64,000 nt of DNA. It comes from Mycolicibacterium sp. CBMA 226. Lineage in GTDB: Bacteria; Actinomycetota; Actinomycetes; Mycobacteriales; Mycobacteriaceae. The notes beneath the pieces are model-generated. The model made no database searches. It was not told the origin of the DNA and saw only the letters and a program-made list of their open reading frames with translations. The stretch is from contig NZ_VTGY01000029.1 of NCBI RefSeq assembly GCF_009729075.1, forward strand, positions 62,001 to 126,000, in the 5' to 3' direction. The position numbers and the translations under genes were made by a program. This document shows positions 1-11,452 of this stretch, piece after piece. Numbering within the stretch: position 1 is the stretch's first letter; every line of letters begins with the position of its first letter.

Positions 1-5
1 GACTG

Positions 6-2387
<2,382 letters not shown>

Positions 2388-2450
2388 ACGCTAACCGGGC
2401 GTCGATCGGGGGCGCTTCTCGATTCCTGATCTCCTCTCACGCAGAACAGC

Positions 2451-2909
2451 TCACCGACGACGCCCTCCGACGCCGCTGATGAATTCGCGCAACGACAGGC
2501 GCCGGGAGAACGGTGGGATGTTCAGCCGCACGATCCGCAATGTCCCACCGATCAACAGTGCGGCAAGTGGTATCTCGCCGAACACCGCCGACATGACCGA
2601 CGCCAAACGGTCTCCCGACGTTGCCGTCATCACGTCGAACCAGGCGTCGCACAGCAGCAGCACGCCGGTCGCGAAGGCGAACACCGTGAGCAGCGGACTG
2701 TGCAGGAAGCCGAGCACCGCGGTGGCCGACAGGAACGCGACCAGCAGTACGTCGAATCCGATCCAGGTGTCGCGCCAGTTCGCCGCGGTGTAGTTCTGCG
2801 GCAACGTCGCCGCGAGGTAGACGATCCACGGCAGCAGTGCCACCGCAGCAGCGGTGCTGACCCATGATCGGACCTTGCCGATGGCCCGGGTATGTTGTGC
2901 GCGGGCCAT
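2451..2909 (-). CDS. Small four-TM membrane protein downstream of NRAMP transporter
   Basis: The reading frame stays open upstream into the NRAMP gene, but only the part from the ATG at 2909 is protein-like. It encodes 152 residues with about four hydrophobic segments and a basic, Arg-rich C-terminus ending GGRRR. The start lies 26 bp after the NRAMP stop at 2936, so it is probably the last gene of an operon with the CBS/MgtE_N gene and the transporter. I do not recognise a named family. It may be an accessory subunit or simply co-transcribed. The start choice is based on where hydrophobic coding begins and on operon spacing. Confidence 0.75.
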   Translation of the reverse strand: MARAQHTRAIGKVRSWVSTAAAVALLPWIVYLAATLPQNYTAANWRDTWIGFDVLLVAFLSATAVLGFLHSPLLTVFAFATGVLLLCDAWFDVMTATSGDRLASVMSAVFGEIPLAALLIGGTLRIVRLNIPPFSRRLSLREFISGVGGRRR

Positions 2910-2935
2910 CGGCTCAGTAGGTCGCCGCCACGCGA

Positions 2936-4597
2936 CTAGCCACCGTGGCCAACCTGAACGGCCTTGACCACCAACAGGATTGCCCCGATCACGAGATAGC
3001 TGCGCAGGCCTATCATGCCCAGCCGGGTCGCGGGGTTCCAGGTGACGGGCTCGAGCAGCGCGAGCGGCGGCATCCGCCAGGTATCGCGGTCGAGATTGCC
3101 GATGTCTTTCGGTGGCGGACCTGCGGGTTGCCGACGAGACATCACCCGCAATGCCGCGAATGCCAGCACCCCGGCCACAACGAGCCCGACAGCCAGGTAT
3201 TCGCTGACCGCGACCACGTCGATGTTCGGAAACAGCGTGGTCGCCATGAGGATGCCCGACAACATCAGCAACACCCCGACGATCACCGCGGCCACCCAGT
3301 TGAGCCAGGGCCGATTCACCCACGGACCCAACACTTCCCGGTCATTGCACAGCAGCAAGAGGAAGACACTCGCACTCGGCAGCAGCAACCCGGCCAGGGC
3401 CTGCACCGCGGTGGTGATCAGGCCCAGCGGAGCGTGTGGAATGAGCACGATGGCTGCCGCGACCGCGATCATGCCGCAGTACGACACGTAGAACTGCTTG
3501 GCGTCCTTGAACCCGCGGTGCAGCGAGTGCTTCATGCCGAACACATCGCCGAACGCGTAACTGGTGGCAAGCGTCACCGCGGCCGCACCGACGATCGACG
3601 CATCCATCAACACGATCGCAAAAATGTTGCCCAGCAATGCACTGTGCTGACCCAGCAGACCGGCCACGGCACCCGCATCGCTGAACTGACCCGTCTGGCC
3701 GGTCGACCTCGCAGCCCAGTCACCGACCATCACCAGCGCCGACGCACCGATAACCACGACGAAGGCTCCGAGTGTGGTGTCGACGCGCTCGTAGCCGATG
3801 AACCGCGGCGTGATGCGCTTGTCCACGATGTTGGACTGCTGGAAGAACAGCTGCCACGGCGCCACGGTGGTACCCACGATGGCGATGATCAGCAGCACGG
3901 CATCTGAGCTGACGCCGCCCGAAATATGCGGCACAACAAATGATCTCGCCGCTTCGCCCCACCGTGGATGCGACATGAACAGCATGGGTATCTGCAGCAG
4001 GGTGATGGCGATGAACACGAACATCGCACGCTCCCACCGCTGAAAGCTGCCGGTGGCCATGATCGCCACCAGCGCCACTGCCGCGGTCGGCACCACGACA
4101 TACCGCGATATTCCGAAATGGTCTGCAGCCAAGGCGATTCCGATGAATTCCGTGACGATTGTCAGGAAGTTCAACAGGAACAGGTCGCCGACGGAGAACC
4201 AGCCCCAGCCGCGGCCGAATCGCTCGTTGATCAGCCGTGCATGCCCGACGCCGGTGACGGCACCGAGGCGGACCACCATCTCCTGGTTGACGATCAGCAC
4301 GGGGATCAGCAGCAGCAATGTCCACAGCAGGCTGTATCCGTAGTTCTGCCCGGCCTGCACGTAGGTGGCGACGCCACCGGCGTCGTTGTCGCCGACCATG
4401 ACGATGATGCCCGGCCCGAGAATGGCCGCCAGGGTCATCAGCCGCGTCTTCAGCGTGGACGCAGTACCGGGATCGCTGACGCTGATCTTGCCGAAGGCAC
4501 CCTCGATGTCGCCCAGGTGGGCAGAGTCCAAGACCGCGGTCTCGTGACGGCCGGGCGGCGAAACCGGCGCCGCCGCGTTCGGATCGGAGTTCGTCAT
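2936..4597 (-). CDS. NRAMP-family transporter with Mg2+-transporter-like metal site
   Basis: A 553-residue polytopic protein with the NRAMP/SLC11 fold. Its first helix reads GPGIIVMVGDNDAGG, where classical Mn/Fe carriers have the DPGN motif. The sixth helix has TTVAPWQ where they have the MPHN motif. The metal-binding Asp is kept, but Asn becomes Gly and the metal-selective Met becomes Ala. As I recall, this pattern belongs to the NRMT branch, which transports Mg2+ rather than Mn2+ or Fe2+. Residues 1-50 are a cytoplasmic extension. Its start overlaps the stop of the upstream MgtE_N/CBS gene by four bases, which implies translational coupling. Mg2+ as substrate is an inference from motif and partner. 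Confidence 0.9.
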   Translation of the reverse strand: MTNSDPNAAAPVSPPGRHETAVLDSAHLGDIEGAFGKISVSDPGTASTLKTRLMTLAAILGPGIIVMVGDNDAGGVATYVQAGQNYGYSLLWTLLLLIPVLIVNQEMVVRLGAVTGVGHARLINERFGRGWGWFSVGDLFLLNFLTIVTEFIGIALAADHFGISRYVVVPTAAVALVAIMATGSFQRWERAMFVFIAITLLQIPMLFMSHPRWGEAARSFVVPHISGGVSSDAVLLIIAIVGTTVAPWQLFFQQSNIVDKRITPRFIGYERVDTTLGAFVVVIGASALVMVGDWAARSTGQTGQFSDAGAVAGLLGQHSALLGNIFAIVLMDASIVGAAAVTLATSYAFGDVFGMKHSLHRGFKDAKQFYVSYCGMIAVAAAIVLIPHAPLGLITTAVQALAGLLLPSASVFLLLLCNDREVLGPWVNRPWLNWVAAVIVGVLLMLSGILMATTLFPNIDVVAVSEYLAVGLVVAGVLAFAALRVMSRRQPAGPPPKDIGNLDRDTWRMPPLALLEPVTWNPATRLGMIGLRSYLVIGAILLVVKAVQVGHGG

Positions 4598-5919
4598 GGC
4601 CGGGCACCGTTCGGGCGCGACGCGCCGATGTCACGGATGGGCCGGGCCGCCGGTTCGCGGCGGCGCCAGTCCTCGGGGATGAGCGCTTCAAGGATGTCGT
4701 CGTACGTCACCACGCCGAGCAGCCGATCCCCGTCGTCGACGACGGGCACCGTCGCGAGGTTGAAGTCGGACATCAGCAGTGCGACATCGGTGAGGTCGGC
4801 ATCGGGTGCCACCCGCACGGGGTCGGAGTCCATCAGGTCCGTGACGGCAGCGGTGGCCGGTTCGGCCTGTAACAGACGAATCACGGACACCACGCCGACC
4901 AGCTGATCGGCGGCATTCAATACGTGCATCTTCAGCAAGGCTTCGGGCTGCAGGGTGCGCGCACCGGCGATGATCGCGAGGGCCTGATCTGCCGATGCTT
5001 CCAGTGCGCACGTGACCACGTCGATGTTCATCAGCCCACCGGCAGAGTCCGGGTTGAAACCCATGAGGGTGATGACCTTGGTGCGCTGTGCCGTCGGAAG
5101 CAGGTCGAGGACCTTGCGCCGGCGCGACTGCCGCAGATCCGCCACGGCGTCGGCGGCGTCGTCGGCACGCATCCGGCCCAGTACCGCCGCGACATCGGAG
5201 TCGGACATGTCGGCGAACAACTGGCTGGCCTTTTCCGGATCCAGCTCCTCGAAGACATCTGCTTCCAGTTCGGGGTTGCCCCGTACCCGTTCCAGAATCT
5301 CGTCTTCCTCGGCGTCGGTGGCGTCCTCGAGCAGGTCGGCGATGTCTGCGGCCTTCATGGTCTGCACGCGGCCCTGCACCCGCCGGACCAGCATCGATCG
5401 GTCGTGCCCGATCAGCGGCTCGAACGCCCGCCAGTCCCGGCTGGCGTGGCCACCGGACGACTTGATCAAGCCGAACAGCCGGTGCGGCTTGCGGGTGTCC
5501 AGGGCAGCCAGGACCCAGCCGTCGGCAGTGGCGTCCAGCTCGATGTCGTACGCGTGCACCAGCTCGGCGTTCGGCACGTCGATGAACCGATGGTCCAGGA
5601 TGTCCGCGTCGAGTAGGTACTCGCCGTCGCGCCGTTCGAAGGCCCGCAGGTCCACCTTGTTCTTGGTCAGCTCAACCCGTTCGGAGCTGAGCGATTTGAC
5701 GTTGTCTACCGACACGAAGACCTGGCGGCCGCCGACCCCGACAACCAATCCGGTAACGAGCGGGTAGCTGTCGGCACCGCGCAATCGGACGATGACGTCG
5801 TTGACCTTGCCGACGGCCTCGCCCGACCGCGACACCACGGGGGCCTTGAGCAACTCGGAGAAGTGCAGCGTCGTGCGCTTCGGAGCTGCGCCGTTGTCGG
5901 GAGGAATCTTTTCGGGCAT
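4594..5919 (-). CDS. PRC-barrel / MgtE_N / tandem-CBS regulatory protein
   Basis: A 441-residue soluble protein. Residues 15-80 look like a PRC barrel (SRSGEAVGKVNDVIVRL). Residues 200-300 match the MgtE N-terminal superhelix (ELDPEKASQLFADM, then LGRMRADDAADAV). Residues 310-420 form a CBS pair (LVGVVSV, then TVPVVDDGDRLLGVVTYDDI). It lacks the five-helix MgtE channel. In MgtE these cytoplasmic modules sense Mg2+ and gate the pore, so here the sensor is separate and overlaps the transporter gene at ATGA (4594-4597). M. tuberculosis Rv1232c is, from memory, a similar architecture. It probably controls the adjoining NRAMP protein in response to Mg2+ or nucleotides; that is inference. Confidence 0.9.
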   Translation of the reverse strand: MPEKIPPDNGAAPKRTTLHFSELLKAPVVSRSGEAVGKVNDVIVRLRGADSYPLVTGLVVGVGGRQVFVSVDNVKSLSSERVELTKNKVDLRAFERRDGEYLLDADILDHRFIDVPNAELVHAYDIELDATADGWVLAALDTRKPHRLFGLIKSSGGHASRDWRAFEPLIGHDRSMLVRRVQGRVQTMKAADIADLLEDATDAEEDEILERVRGNPELEADVFEELDPEKASQLFADMSDSDVAAVLGRMRADDAADAVADLRQSRRRKVLDLLPTAQRTKVITLMGFNPDSAGGLMNIDVVTCALEASADQALAIIAGARTLQPEALLKMHVLNAADQLVGVVSVIRLLQAEPATAAVTDLMDSDPVRVAPDADLTDVALLMSDFNLATVPVVDDGDRLLGVVTYDDILEALIPEDWRRREPAARPIRDIGASRPNGARP

Positions 5920-6168
5920 CGGGAGGACTCCTTCAGTTCAGCCGGCGCAGGCCGCCGAATGCGGCCGACTCAGAAGTAGGGTGGCTATATGAACGCATGG
6001 CAAATAACAAGGGGCTAAAGATATTTCGCTGCGCATGGAATTGCCTGCACAGCGCCCGTCAACACCCTGGCAACCAGCGTCCGGTCAGCCCGCAGACAAG
6101 AACAGGCCGCGGCACCGACCGAGTGGTCAGCGCCGCGACCTGTGCCGCGGTATGTCTGGCTACCTGCC

Positions 6169-8610
6169 CTACTTGCCGAAGCCCGCCTTGCGCAGGGCCT
6201 CGGCCATCGAGCCCGACGGTGCCGCCTCTCGGCGTCCACCGCCATTGCCGCGCTGCGGATTACGCCCGCGATCCTGATTCTGTCCGCGGTTCTGGCCACC
6301 GCCGTTGCCGCCCCGGTTACCGCCATCGCGACCACGCGGCTGACCGCCGCCGTCGCGCCGGGGCCCGCTGCCCTGCTCGGGCCGCTTGCCGTCGCGGGCA
6401 CGCTGCGGGTCGTCGTTCAACCGCAGGCTCAGCCCGACGCGCTGCCGCTCGACATCCACCTCGAGCACCTTCACCTTGACGACCTGGCCGGACTTGACCA
6501 CCTCGTGCGGGTCCGAGACGAAGCGGTCGGCCATCGCCGAGACGTGGACCAGGCCATCCTGGTGCACGCCCACATCGACAAAGGCACCGAATGCCGCGAC
6601 ATTCGTCACCACGCCCTCGAGCACCATGCCGACCTTGAGGTCGGACACCTTCTCGACGCCGGCCGCGAAGGTGGCGGTGGAGAACGCGGGCCGCGGGTCC
6701 CGGCCCGGCTTCTCGAGCTCGCCCAGGATGTCGGTCACGGTCGGGATGCCGAAGCGTTCATCGGCGAAGTCGCCCGGCTTGAGCGACCGCAGCTTGCGCT
6801 CGTCGCCGATCAGCTCGGCGAGCGTGACGCCGGCGCGGTCCAGGATGCGCCGCACCACCGGGTAGGCCTCGGGGTGCACGCCCGAGGCGTCCAGCGGGTC
6901 GTCGCCTTCCCGGATCCGCAGGAAGCCGGCGCACTGCTCAAAGGCCTTGGGCCCCAAGCGCGGAACGTCGAGCAGGCCGCCACGGCTGCGGAACGGTCCG
7001 GTCTTGTCGCGGTACGACACGATCGATTCGGCGAGCGACTCGGTGACACCGGACACCTTCGCCAACAGCGGAACGGACGCCGTGTTGAGGTCGACGCCGA
7101 CGGCGTTCACGGCATCTTCGACGACCGCATCCAGGCTGCGGGCCAGGGTTCCGGGCGTGACGTCGTGCTGGTACTGGCCGACACCGATGGACTTCGGCTC
7201 GATCTTGACCAGTTCGGCGAGGGGGTCCTGCAGGCGACGGGCGATCGAGACCGCGCCACGCAACGTGACGTCCAGCTCCGGCAGCTCGTGGGCCGCGTAG
7301 GCCGACGCCGAGTACACCGAGGCACCGGCCTCGCTGACCATGGCCTTGGTCGGCAGCCGCTTGGGACCGGACGCTCCCGCGGCCTTGAGGTCAGCGATGA
7401 GTTCGGTTGCCAGCGCATCGGTTTCACGCGATGCCGTGCCGTTGCCGATGGCGATCAGCTCGACGTTGTGCCGCGCGACGAGGGCCGCCAGCGTCGCCTT
7501 GGCGTCGTTCCATTTGTTCTGCGGCTGGTGCGGATAGATGGCGCAGGTGTCGACGACCTTTCCGGTGCCGTCCACCACCGCCACCTTCACGCCGGTGCGG
7601 AACCCGGGATCGAGCCCCAGCGTGCTACGGGTGCCGGCCGGCGCGGCCAGCAGCAGATCCTTCAAGTTCTTGGCGAACACCGCGACGGCGTCCTCCTCGG
7701 CGCGTTGCCGCAGCCGGATCCGGGCGTCGACAGCGGCTGAGAACATGAGCTTGGTGCGCCAGGCCCAGCCGACCGTCGCGGTCAACCACGGGGTGGCCGC
7801 GCCCCCGGCGCTCATGTCCACACCGAGCGACTGGGCGATCATGGCCTGGTACAGCGTCTCGTCGCCGCCGTCGAAATTCAGCGACAGTGCTTCTTCCTTC
7901 TCACCACGCAGCACCGCGAGCACACGGTGCGACGGCATGTCCTCGAGCGGCTCAGAGTATTCGAAGTAGTCGCGGAACTTCTGCGCGGCAGGGCTTTTCG
8001 CGGCTTCTTCGGACCACGGTTTGGTGGTGAGAGTGCCGTCGGTCCAGAACTTCTCGCGCACCGCACCCACCAGTTCGGCGTCCTCGGACACGCGCTCCAC
8101 CAGGATGTGGCGGGCGCCGTCGAGCGCGGCGGCGACGTCGGCCACCTCTTCACCCAGGAATTCGGCGGCCAGCTCTTCGGGTTTGAGCGTCGGGTCGGCG
8201 AGCAACCGGTACGCCAACGGCTCCAGGCCCGCCTCGCGGGCGATCTGCGCCTTGGTCCGGCGCTTGGGCTTGTACGGCAGGTAGATGTCTTCCACCCGCG
8301 CCTTGGTGTCGGCGGCCAAAAGCGCGGCCTTCAGGTCGTCGGTCAGCTTGCCCTGCTCTTCGATCGAGGCCAGCACCGCGTCGCGCCGCTGATCGAGTTC
8401 GCGCAGATACCGCAGCCGCTCCTCGAGGGTGCGCAGCTGGCCGTCGTCGAGGCTGCCGGTGACTTCCTTGCGGTACCGGGCGATGAACGGCACCGTCGCG
8501 CCTTCGTCCAGCAGCCGTACCGCGGCGTCGACCTGACCTTCGGCGACGGCCAGCTCCTCGGCGAGGCGGGCGTTCACGGACTTGACGACAGACTTGACGC
8601 TCAAATTCAC
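6169..8610 (-). CDS. tex: Tex family S1 RNA-binding protein
   Basis: About 813 residues with the full Tex architecture. The N-terminal helical and YqgF-like region includes TVPFIARYRKE and YLPYKPKRRTKA. Helix-hairpin-helix segments follow, and near residue 650 there is an S1 domain (GMVLEGVVTNVAAFGAFVDVG). A low-complexity tail rich in Gly, Arg, Asn and Gln runs before the last 20 residues, an extension typical of actinobacterial Tex. Tex acts with the transcription machinery and RNA. A GTG at 8610, after AGGG, is preferred because the protein then begins at the conserved helical region; an ATG at 8628 is the alternative. The diguanylate cyclase gene diverges from it. Confidence 0.93.
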   Translation of the reverse strand: MNLSVKSVVKSVNARLAEELAVAEGQVDAAVRLLDEGATVPFIARYRKEVTGSLDDGQLRTLEERLRYLRELDQRRDAVLASIEEQGKLTDDLKAALLAADTKARVEDIYLPYKPKRRTKAQIAREAGLEPLAYRLLADPTLKPEELAAEFLGEEVADVAAALDGARHILVERVSEDAELVGAVREKFWTDGTLTTKPWSEEAAKSPAAQKFRDYFEYSEPLEDMPSHRVLAVLRGEKEEALSLNFDGGDETLYQAMIAQSLGVDMSAGGAATPWLTATVGWAWRTKLMFSAAVDARIRLRQRAEEDAVAVFAKNLKDLLLAAPAGTRSTLGLDPGFRTGVKVAVVDGTGKVVDTCAIYPHQPQNKWNDAKATLAALVARHNVELIAIGNGTASRETDALATELIADLKAAGASGPKRLPTKAMVSEAGASVYSASAYAAHELPELDVTLRGAVSIARRLQDPLAELVKIEPKSIGVGQYQHDVTPGTLARSLDAVVEDAVNAVGVDLNTASVPLLAKVSGVTESLAESIVSYRDKTGPFRSRGGLLDVPRLGPKAFEQCAGFLRIREGDDPLDASGVHPEAYPVVRRILDRAGVTLAELIGDERKLRSLKPGDFADERFGIPTVTDILGELEKPGRDPRPAFSTATFAAGVEKVSDLKVGMVLEGVVTNVAAFGAFVDVGVHQDGLVHVSAMADRFVSDPHEVVKSGQVVKVKVLEVDVERQRVGLSLRLNDDPQRARDGKRPEQGSGPRRDGGGQPRGRDGGNRGGNGGGQNRGQNQDRGRNPQRGNGGGRREAAPSGSMAEALRKAGFGK

Positions 8611-8720
8611 GGGCTGGACCCTACCCAATGCCGCCGACAGTGGTCGGCAGCGGCGAGTAAGTTTGCGCTATGCCTCACCCGCTCCTGCCGCACGCTCCCG
8701 GGCGCATCCGGTAGCTCGAC

Positions 8721-9890
8721 ATGAACCCCGACGTGCGCACCCTGTGGATGGTCGTCTCGATGACCGCCCTGATTTTCGGGTTGCTGCATGTCTGGGTGGG
8801 GGTTGGTAAACGCAGGCACCCCGCGGTCCAGCTATGGGGCGCGGGCAACTTCGCCGGTGCCGCCGGCGCCGGCCTCCTGAGCGCGCGTGGGTTGGTGCCC
8901 GAGGCGTGGTCGGTGACGGCCGCCAATGTCCTGATCGTCACCTGCTGGTCGCTGATCTGGGGCGGCCTGTGTGCCTTCAACAGCCAGCGCCTCCGCGGCC
9001 GCGTGATGGCGGCCGGACCGCTGGCGGTACTGGCGGCTTTTCAATTACTCCCGCCGTTCACCGCCAGCATCCCGGCCAAGGTATCCCTCACCGCCCTCGT
9101 CCTCGCCGGCTATTTCGCGCTGAGTGTCATCGACGGCATCAAGGCGCAGCGGGTCGAGCGCCTCGCGTCGCGGCGCATCCTGATCGGCCTGTACGTCGTT
9201 GCGGCCGCGGCGACGGTCGCACGTTCGGTCAGCCTCCACCTCGACGCCGGTGCCGTCCAGTTCGTCACGACGAACCCGGCCGCGTCGGTCCCCATGCTGT
9301 TCTTCGCTTTTGCCGTCATGGCCATCAACCTGTGCTTGTCGCTGATGGGGTGGGAACGGCTCGAGGATCAACTGGCCGACGCCGCCATGCTCGACTCGCT
9401 CACCAGCACCCTCAACCGCGCCGGATTCATGGTCCAGGCTCAGCGCCTCGCCGAGGATTGCGTCGCGCGGCAGCTCCGATGTTCGGTCATCATCATGGAC
9501 CTGGACGAGTTCAAGGCCGTCAACGACGTCTTCGGACACGAGGCCGGCGACCGTCTGTTGGCCGAATTCGCCTGCGTGGCCCGGTCGAACCTGCGCAGCG
9601 GCGACCTGCTGGCCCGCATCGGCGGCGAAGAATTCTGCGCCATGCTGCCGGGTGTGGACGAAAGCCAGGCGGCCGTCATCGCGGACCGGCTCCGGGTGGC
9701 GTTCGCGGCCGCCACCTTCAGCCACAACGACGCTGTCCTCGCCGGCACCGTCAGCATCGGGGTCTCGCAACTGGGGCACAAGGCGGGATTGCGCTCGGCC
9801 ATCCGCCGCGCCGACGTGGCGATGTACGAGGCGAAGAGCCGCGGCCGCGATCGCGTGATCCGCGCGTCCGCCGCGGGCAACCGCGACTGA
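8721..9890 (+). CDS. Membrane-anchored GGDEF diguanylate cyclase
   Basis: A 389-residue protein. The first 210 residues form six or seven hydrophobic helices resembling the MHYT/7TM-type sensor modules of mycobacterial cyclases. A GGDEF domain follows, with the active-site signature GGEEF at residues 301-305. The allosteric c-di-GMP inhibition site RSGD lies at 292-295, five residues before it, so the enzyme should be active and product-inhibited. MDLDEFKAVND and FGHEAGDRLL are the other GGDEF landmarks. It makes cyclic di-GMP at the membrane. It appears monocistronic, and the stimulus is unknown. Confidence 0.93.
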   Translation: MNPDVRTLWMVVSMTALIFGLLHVWVGVGKRRHPAVQLWGAGNFAGAAGAGLLSARGLVPEAWSVTAANVLIVTCWSLIWGGLCAFNSQRLRGRVMAAGPLAVLAAFQLLPPFTASIPAKVSLTALVLAGYFALSVIDGIKAQRVERLASRRILIGLYVVAAAATVARSVSLHLDAGAVQFVTTNPAASVPMLFFAFAVMAINLCLSLMGWERLEDQLADAAMLDSLTSTLNRAGFMVQAQRLAEDCVARQLRCSVIIMDLDEFKAVNDVFGHEAGDRLLAEFACVARSNLRSGDLLARIGGEEFCAMLPGVDESQAAVIADRLRVAFAAATFSHNDAVLAGTVSIGVSQLGHKAGLRSAIRRADVAMYEAKSRGRDRVIRASAAGNRD

Positions 9891-9899
9891 GCCGGCGGG

Positions 9900-11186
9900 T
9901 CAGTACGTCCCGCAGTTCGGTGTCGTGGGCTCACCGTTGAACCGGGCGGCGATCCACTGCATCGCCGGTTCGCCGTCCACCAGCATCGGCAAGGCGTGGT
10001 TGATCACCAGCTTGTTCAGGAACGGCGGCTCCTCGTTGGTGCGGAACTCGACGTCGGCGCCCTTGTCGCACCAGTCCCGGCCCAGCTGATTGGCGGCCGT
10101 CCACGGCACCAGCGGGTCGTACCGATTGCTGTTGATCAGCACTGGGGCATTGGGCTTGTACTTGCCCAGCTTCTGCATCTCGAACAGCGACTTGAACGGC
10201 TCTTCCTCGACCAGCACGTTGATGTCGTCGGTGAAGTACGGCTGCAGATGCCGGAACATGAAGTCGACGATGGTCTGCGCGACACACTGTCGCGAAACGC
10301 TCTCAAGCATGTCCTTGCCCCGCTGCGTGAGCTTGGAGCGGATCAGGTCGGCGAACTCCGGGTAGGCATAGATCTCGCCGTTGAGCGCATAACCGACCAC
10401 GCCGACCAGTGCGCTGCCGTCGGTGTACGGGAACAGCTCTTTGAGGTCGGCCACCGGTGCCCCGGCATACGTCCCGACCACGTGCAGTTCAGGTGCATAC
10501 GAGGAGGCCATCTCGGCTGCCGACGCCGCGGCACCGCCGCCCTGCGAGTAACCCCAGAAGGCCACCGGCCCATCGGGATCCAGCGAGGTGCCCGGGAGCT
10601 TCTTGGCGGCACGAGCGGCGTCGAGCACCGCCGCGGCCTCGGCGACGCGGTTGACGTACGTGTGCATCCCCGGCGTGCCGAGGCCCTCGTAGTCGGTCAT
10701 CACGATCGCGAAGCCGCGGGCCACCATGGTCGCGATGAACGCCTCTTCGTAGTTGACCATGATGTCCCAGCCACCCGAATAGTGGATGCCCTGGTTGAAC
10801 TGTCGCGACGGCGCACACTGGTTGCCTTGTCCCTGCGTGCCCACCGCGTAGCTGATCAGTGGACGTGGCCCCTTGCCCGGCCAGTCGTTGTAGGGCTCGA
10901 AGTAGGTACCGGTGACCGCGACCGGATTTCCGCGGGCATCGGTGCTCCGGTACATGATGCGCGTTCCCGTGGCCATGATGGCGCCGAGCTGGCCGGACGG
11001 TTCGAGCACCAGCCGCGACGGTTCGGTCCGGATCAGATCGCCGGGCCGGCCCGGCGGCAGCGGGTCGGGAGGCAGATAGAACTCGGCGTATTGCGGCTCG
11101 TCGCCGTCCGCGTGGGCTGCGGGCGTCCCCGCAAGCACTGAACCGATGAGCAGACACGCGGCTAAAACGCCCCCCAAGCGATGCAT
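9900..11186 (-). CDS. Secreted LIP-family lipase/esterase
   Basis: A 428-residue alpha/beta hydrolase of the secretory lipase (LIP, CAL-A-like) family. A Sec signal peptide ends near AHA at residues 24-26. The nucleophile is Ser214 in GYSQGG. A catalytic Asp probably lies in NSNRYDPLVPW, and the His in INHALPM. Cysteines near 124, 305 and the C-terminus may form disulfides in the exported protein. It likely hydrolyses short or medium acyl esters outside the membrane or in the cell envelope. Its promoter region (11187-11452) is shared with the divergent ABC/YhgE operon and contains a perfect palindrome. Confidence 0.88.
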   Translation of the reverse strand: MHRLGGVLAACLLIGSVLAGTPAAHADGDEPQYAEFYLPPDPLPPGRPGDLIRTEPSRLVLEPSGQLGAIMATGTRIMYRSTDARGNPVAVTGTYFEPYNDWPGKGPRPLISYAVGTQGQGNQCAPSRQFNQGIHYSGGWDIMVNYEEAFIATMVARGFAIVMTDYEGLGTPGMHTYVNRVAEAAAVLDAARAAKKLPGTSLDPDGPVAFWGYSQGGGAAASAAEMASSYAPELHVVGTYAGAPVADLKELFPYTDGSALVGVVGYALNGEIYAYPEFADLIRSKLTQRGKDMLESVSRQCVAQTIVDFMFRHLQPYFTDDINVLVEEEPFKSLFEMQKLGKYKPNAPVLINSNRYDPLVPWTAANQLGRDWCDKGADVEFRTNEEPPFLNKLVINHALPMLVDGEPAMQWIAARFNGEPTTPNCGTY

Positions 11187-11240
11187 AACGCGACAATAAC
11201 AATGGGACTCTCGTACACGAAATCGGCAATTTCGAATCTC

Positions 11241-11257
11241 AAGAACTCAGTTCTTGA
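11241..11257. promoter_or_regulatory. Perfect 17-bp palindrome in lipase/ABC divergent promoter region
   Basis: CAAGAACT-C-AGTTCTTG has 8-bp arms around a single central base. It sits 55 bp before the lipase start and 196 bp before the ABC gene. A TTGACA at 11255-11260 overlaps its right end. The symmetry is typical of a dimeric TetR- or MarR-type operator, but no such regulator is encoded nearby, so the binder is unknown. Confidence 0.5.
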
Positions 11258-11452
11258 CAGACGTCGAGTGACGCGCCGCACAGAGATTACCTGGAAGCGA
11301 CCCGCGGATCCCCCGAGACCCGAGTGTCCGCCACGGCATACCGTCACCGATCCCGCGTGACATCACACCTCCGAGAACGCCGCTATCGGAGTTTCTGCCC
11401 GTGCGCGCTGATTTACTGGCCATCGTTACTTCGACCCCGGAGATGAGCAGCA

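Noticed and set aside
5920-6168. An M-box Mg2+ riboswitch before the MgtE_N/CBS gene
   Set aside because: I could not find the conserved M-box elements in the 249 bp upstream.
6142-7740. A 532-codon plus-strand open frame
   Set aside because: It is antisense to tex, and its composition is that of a shadow frame.
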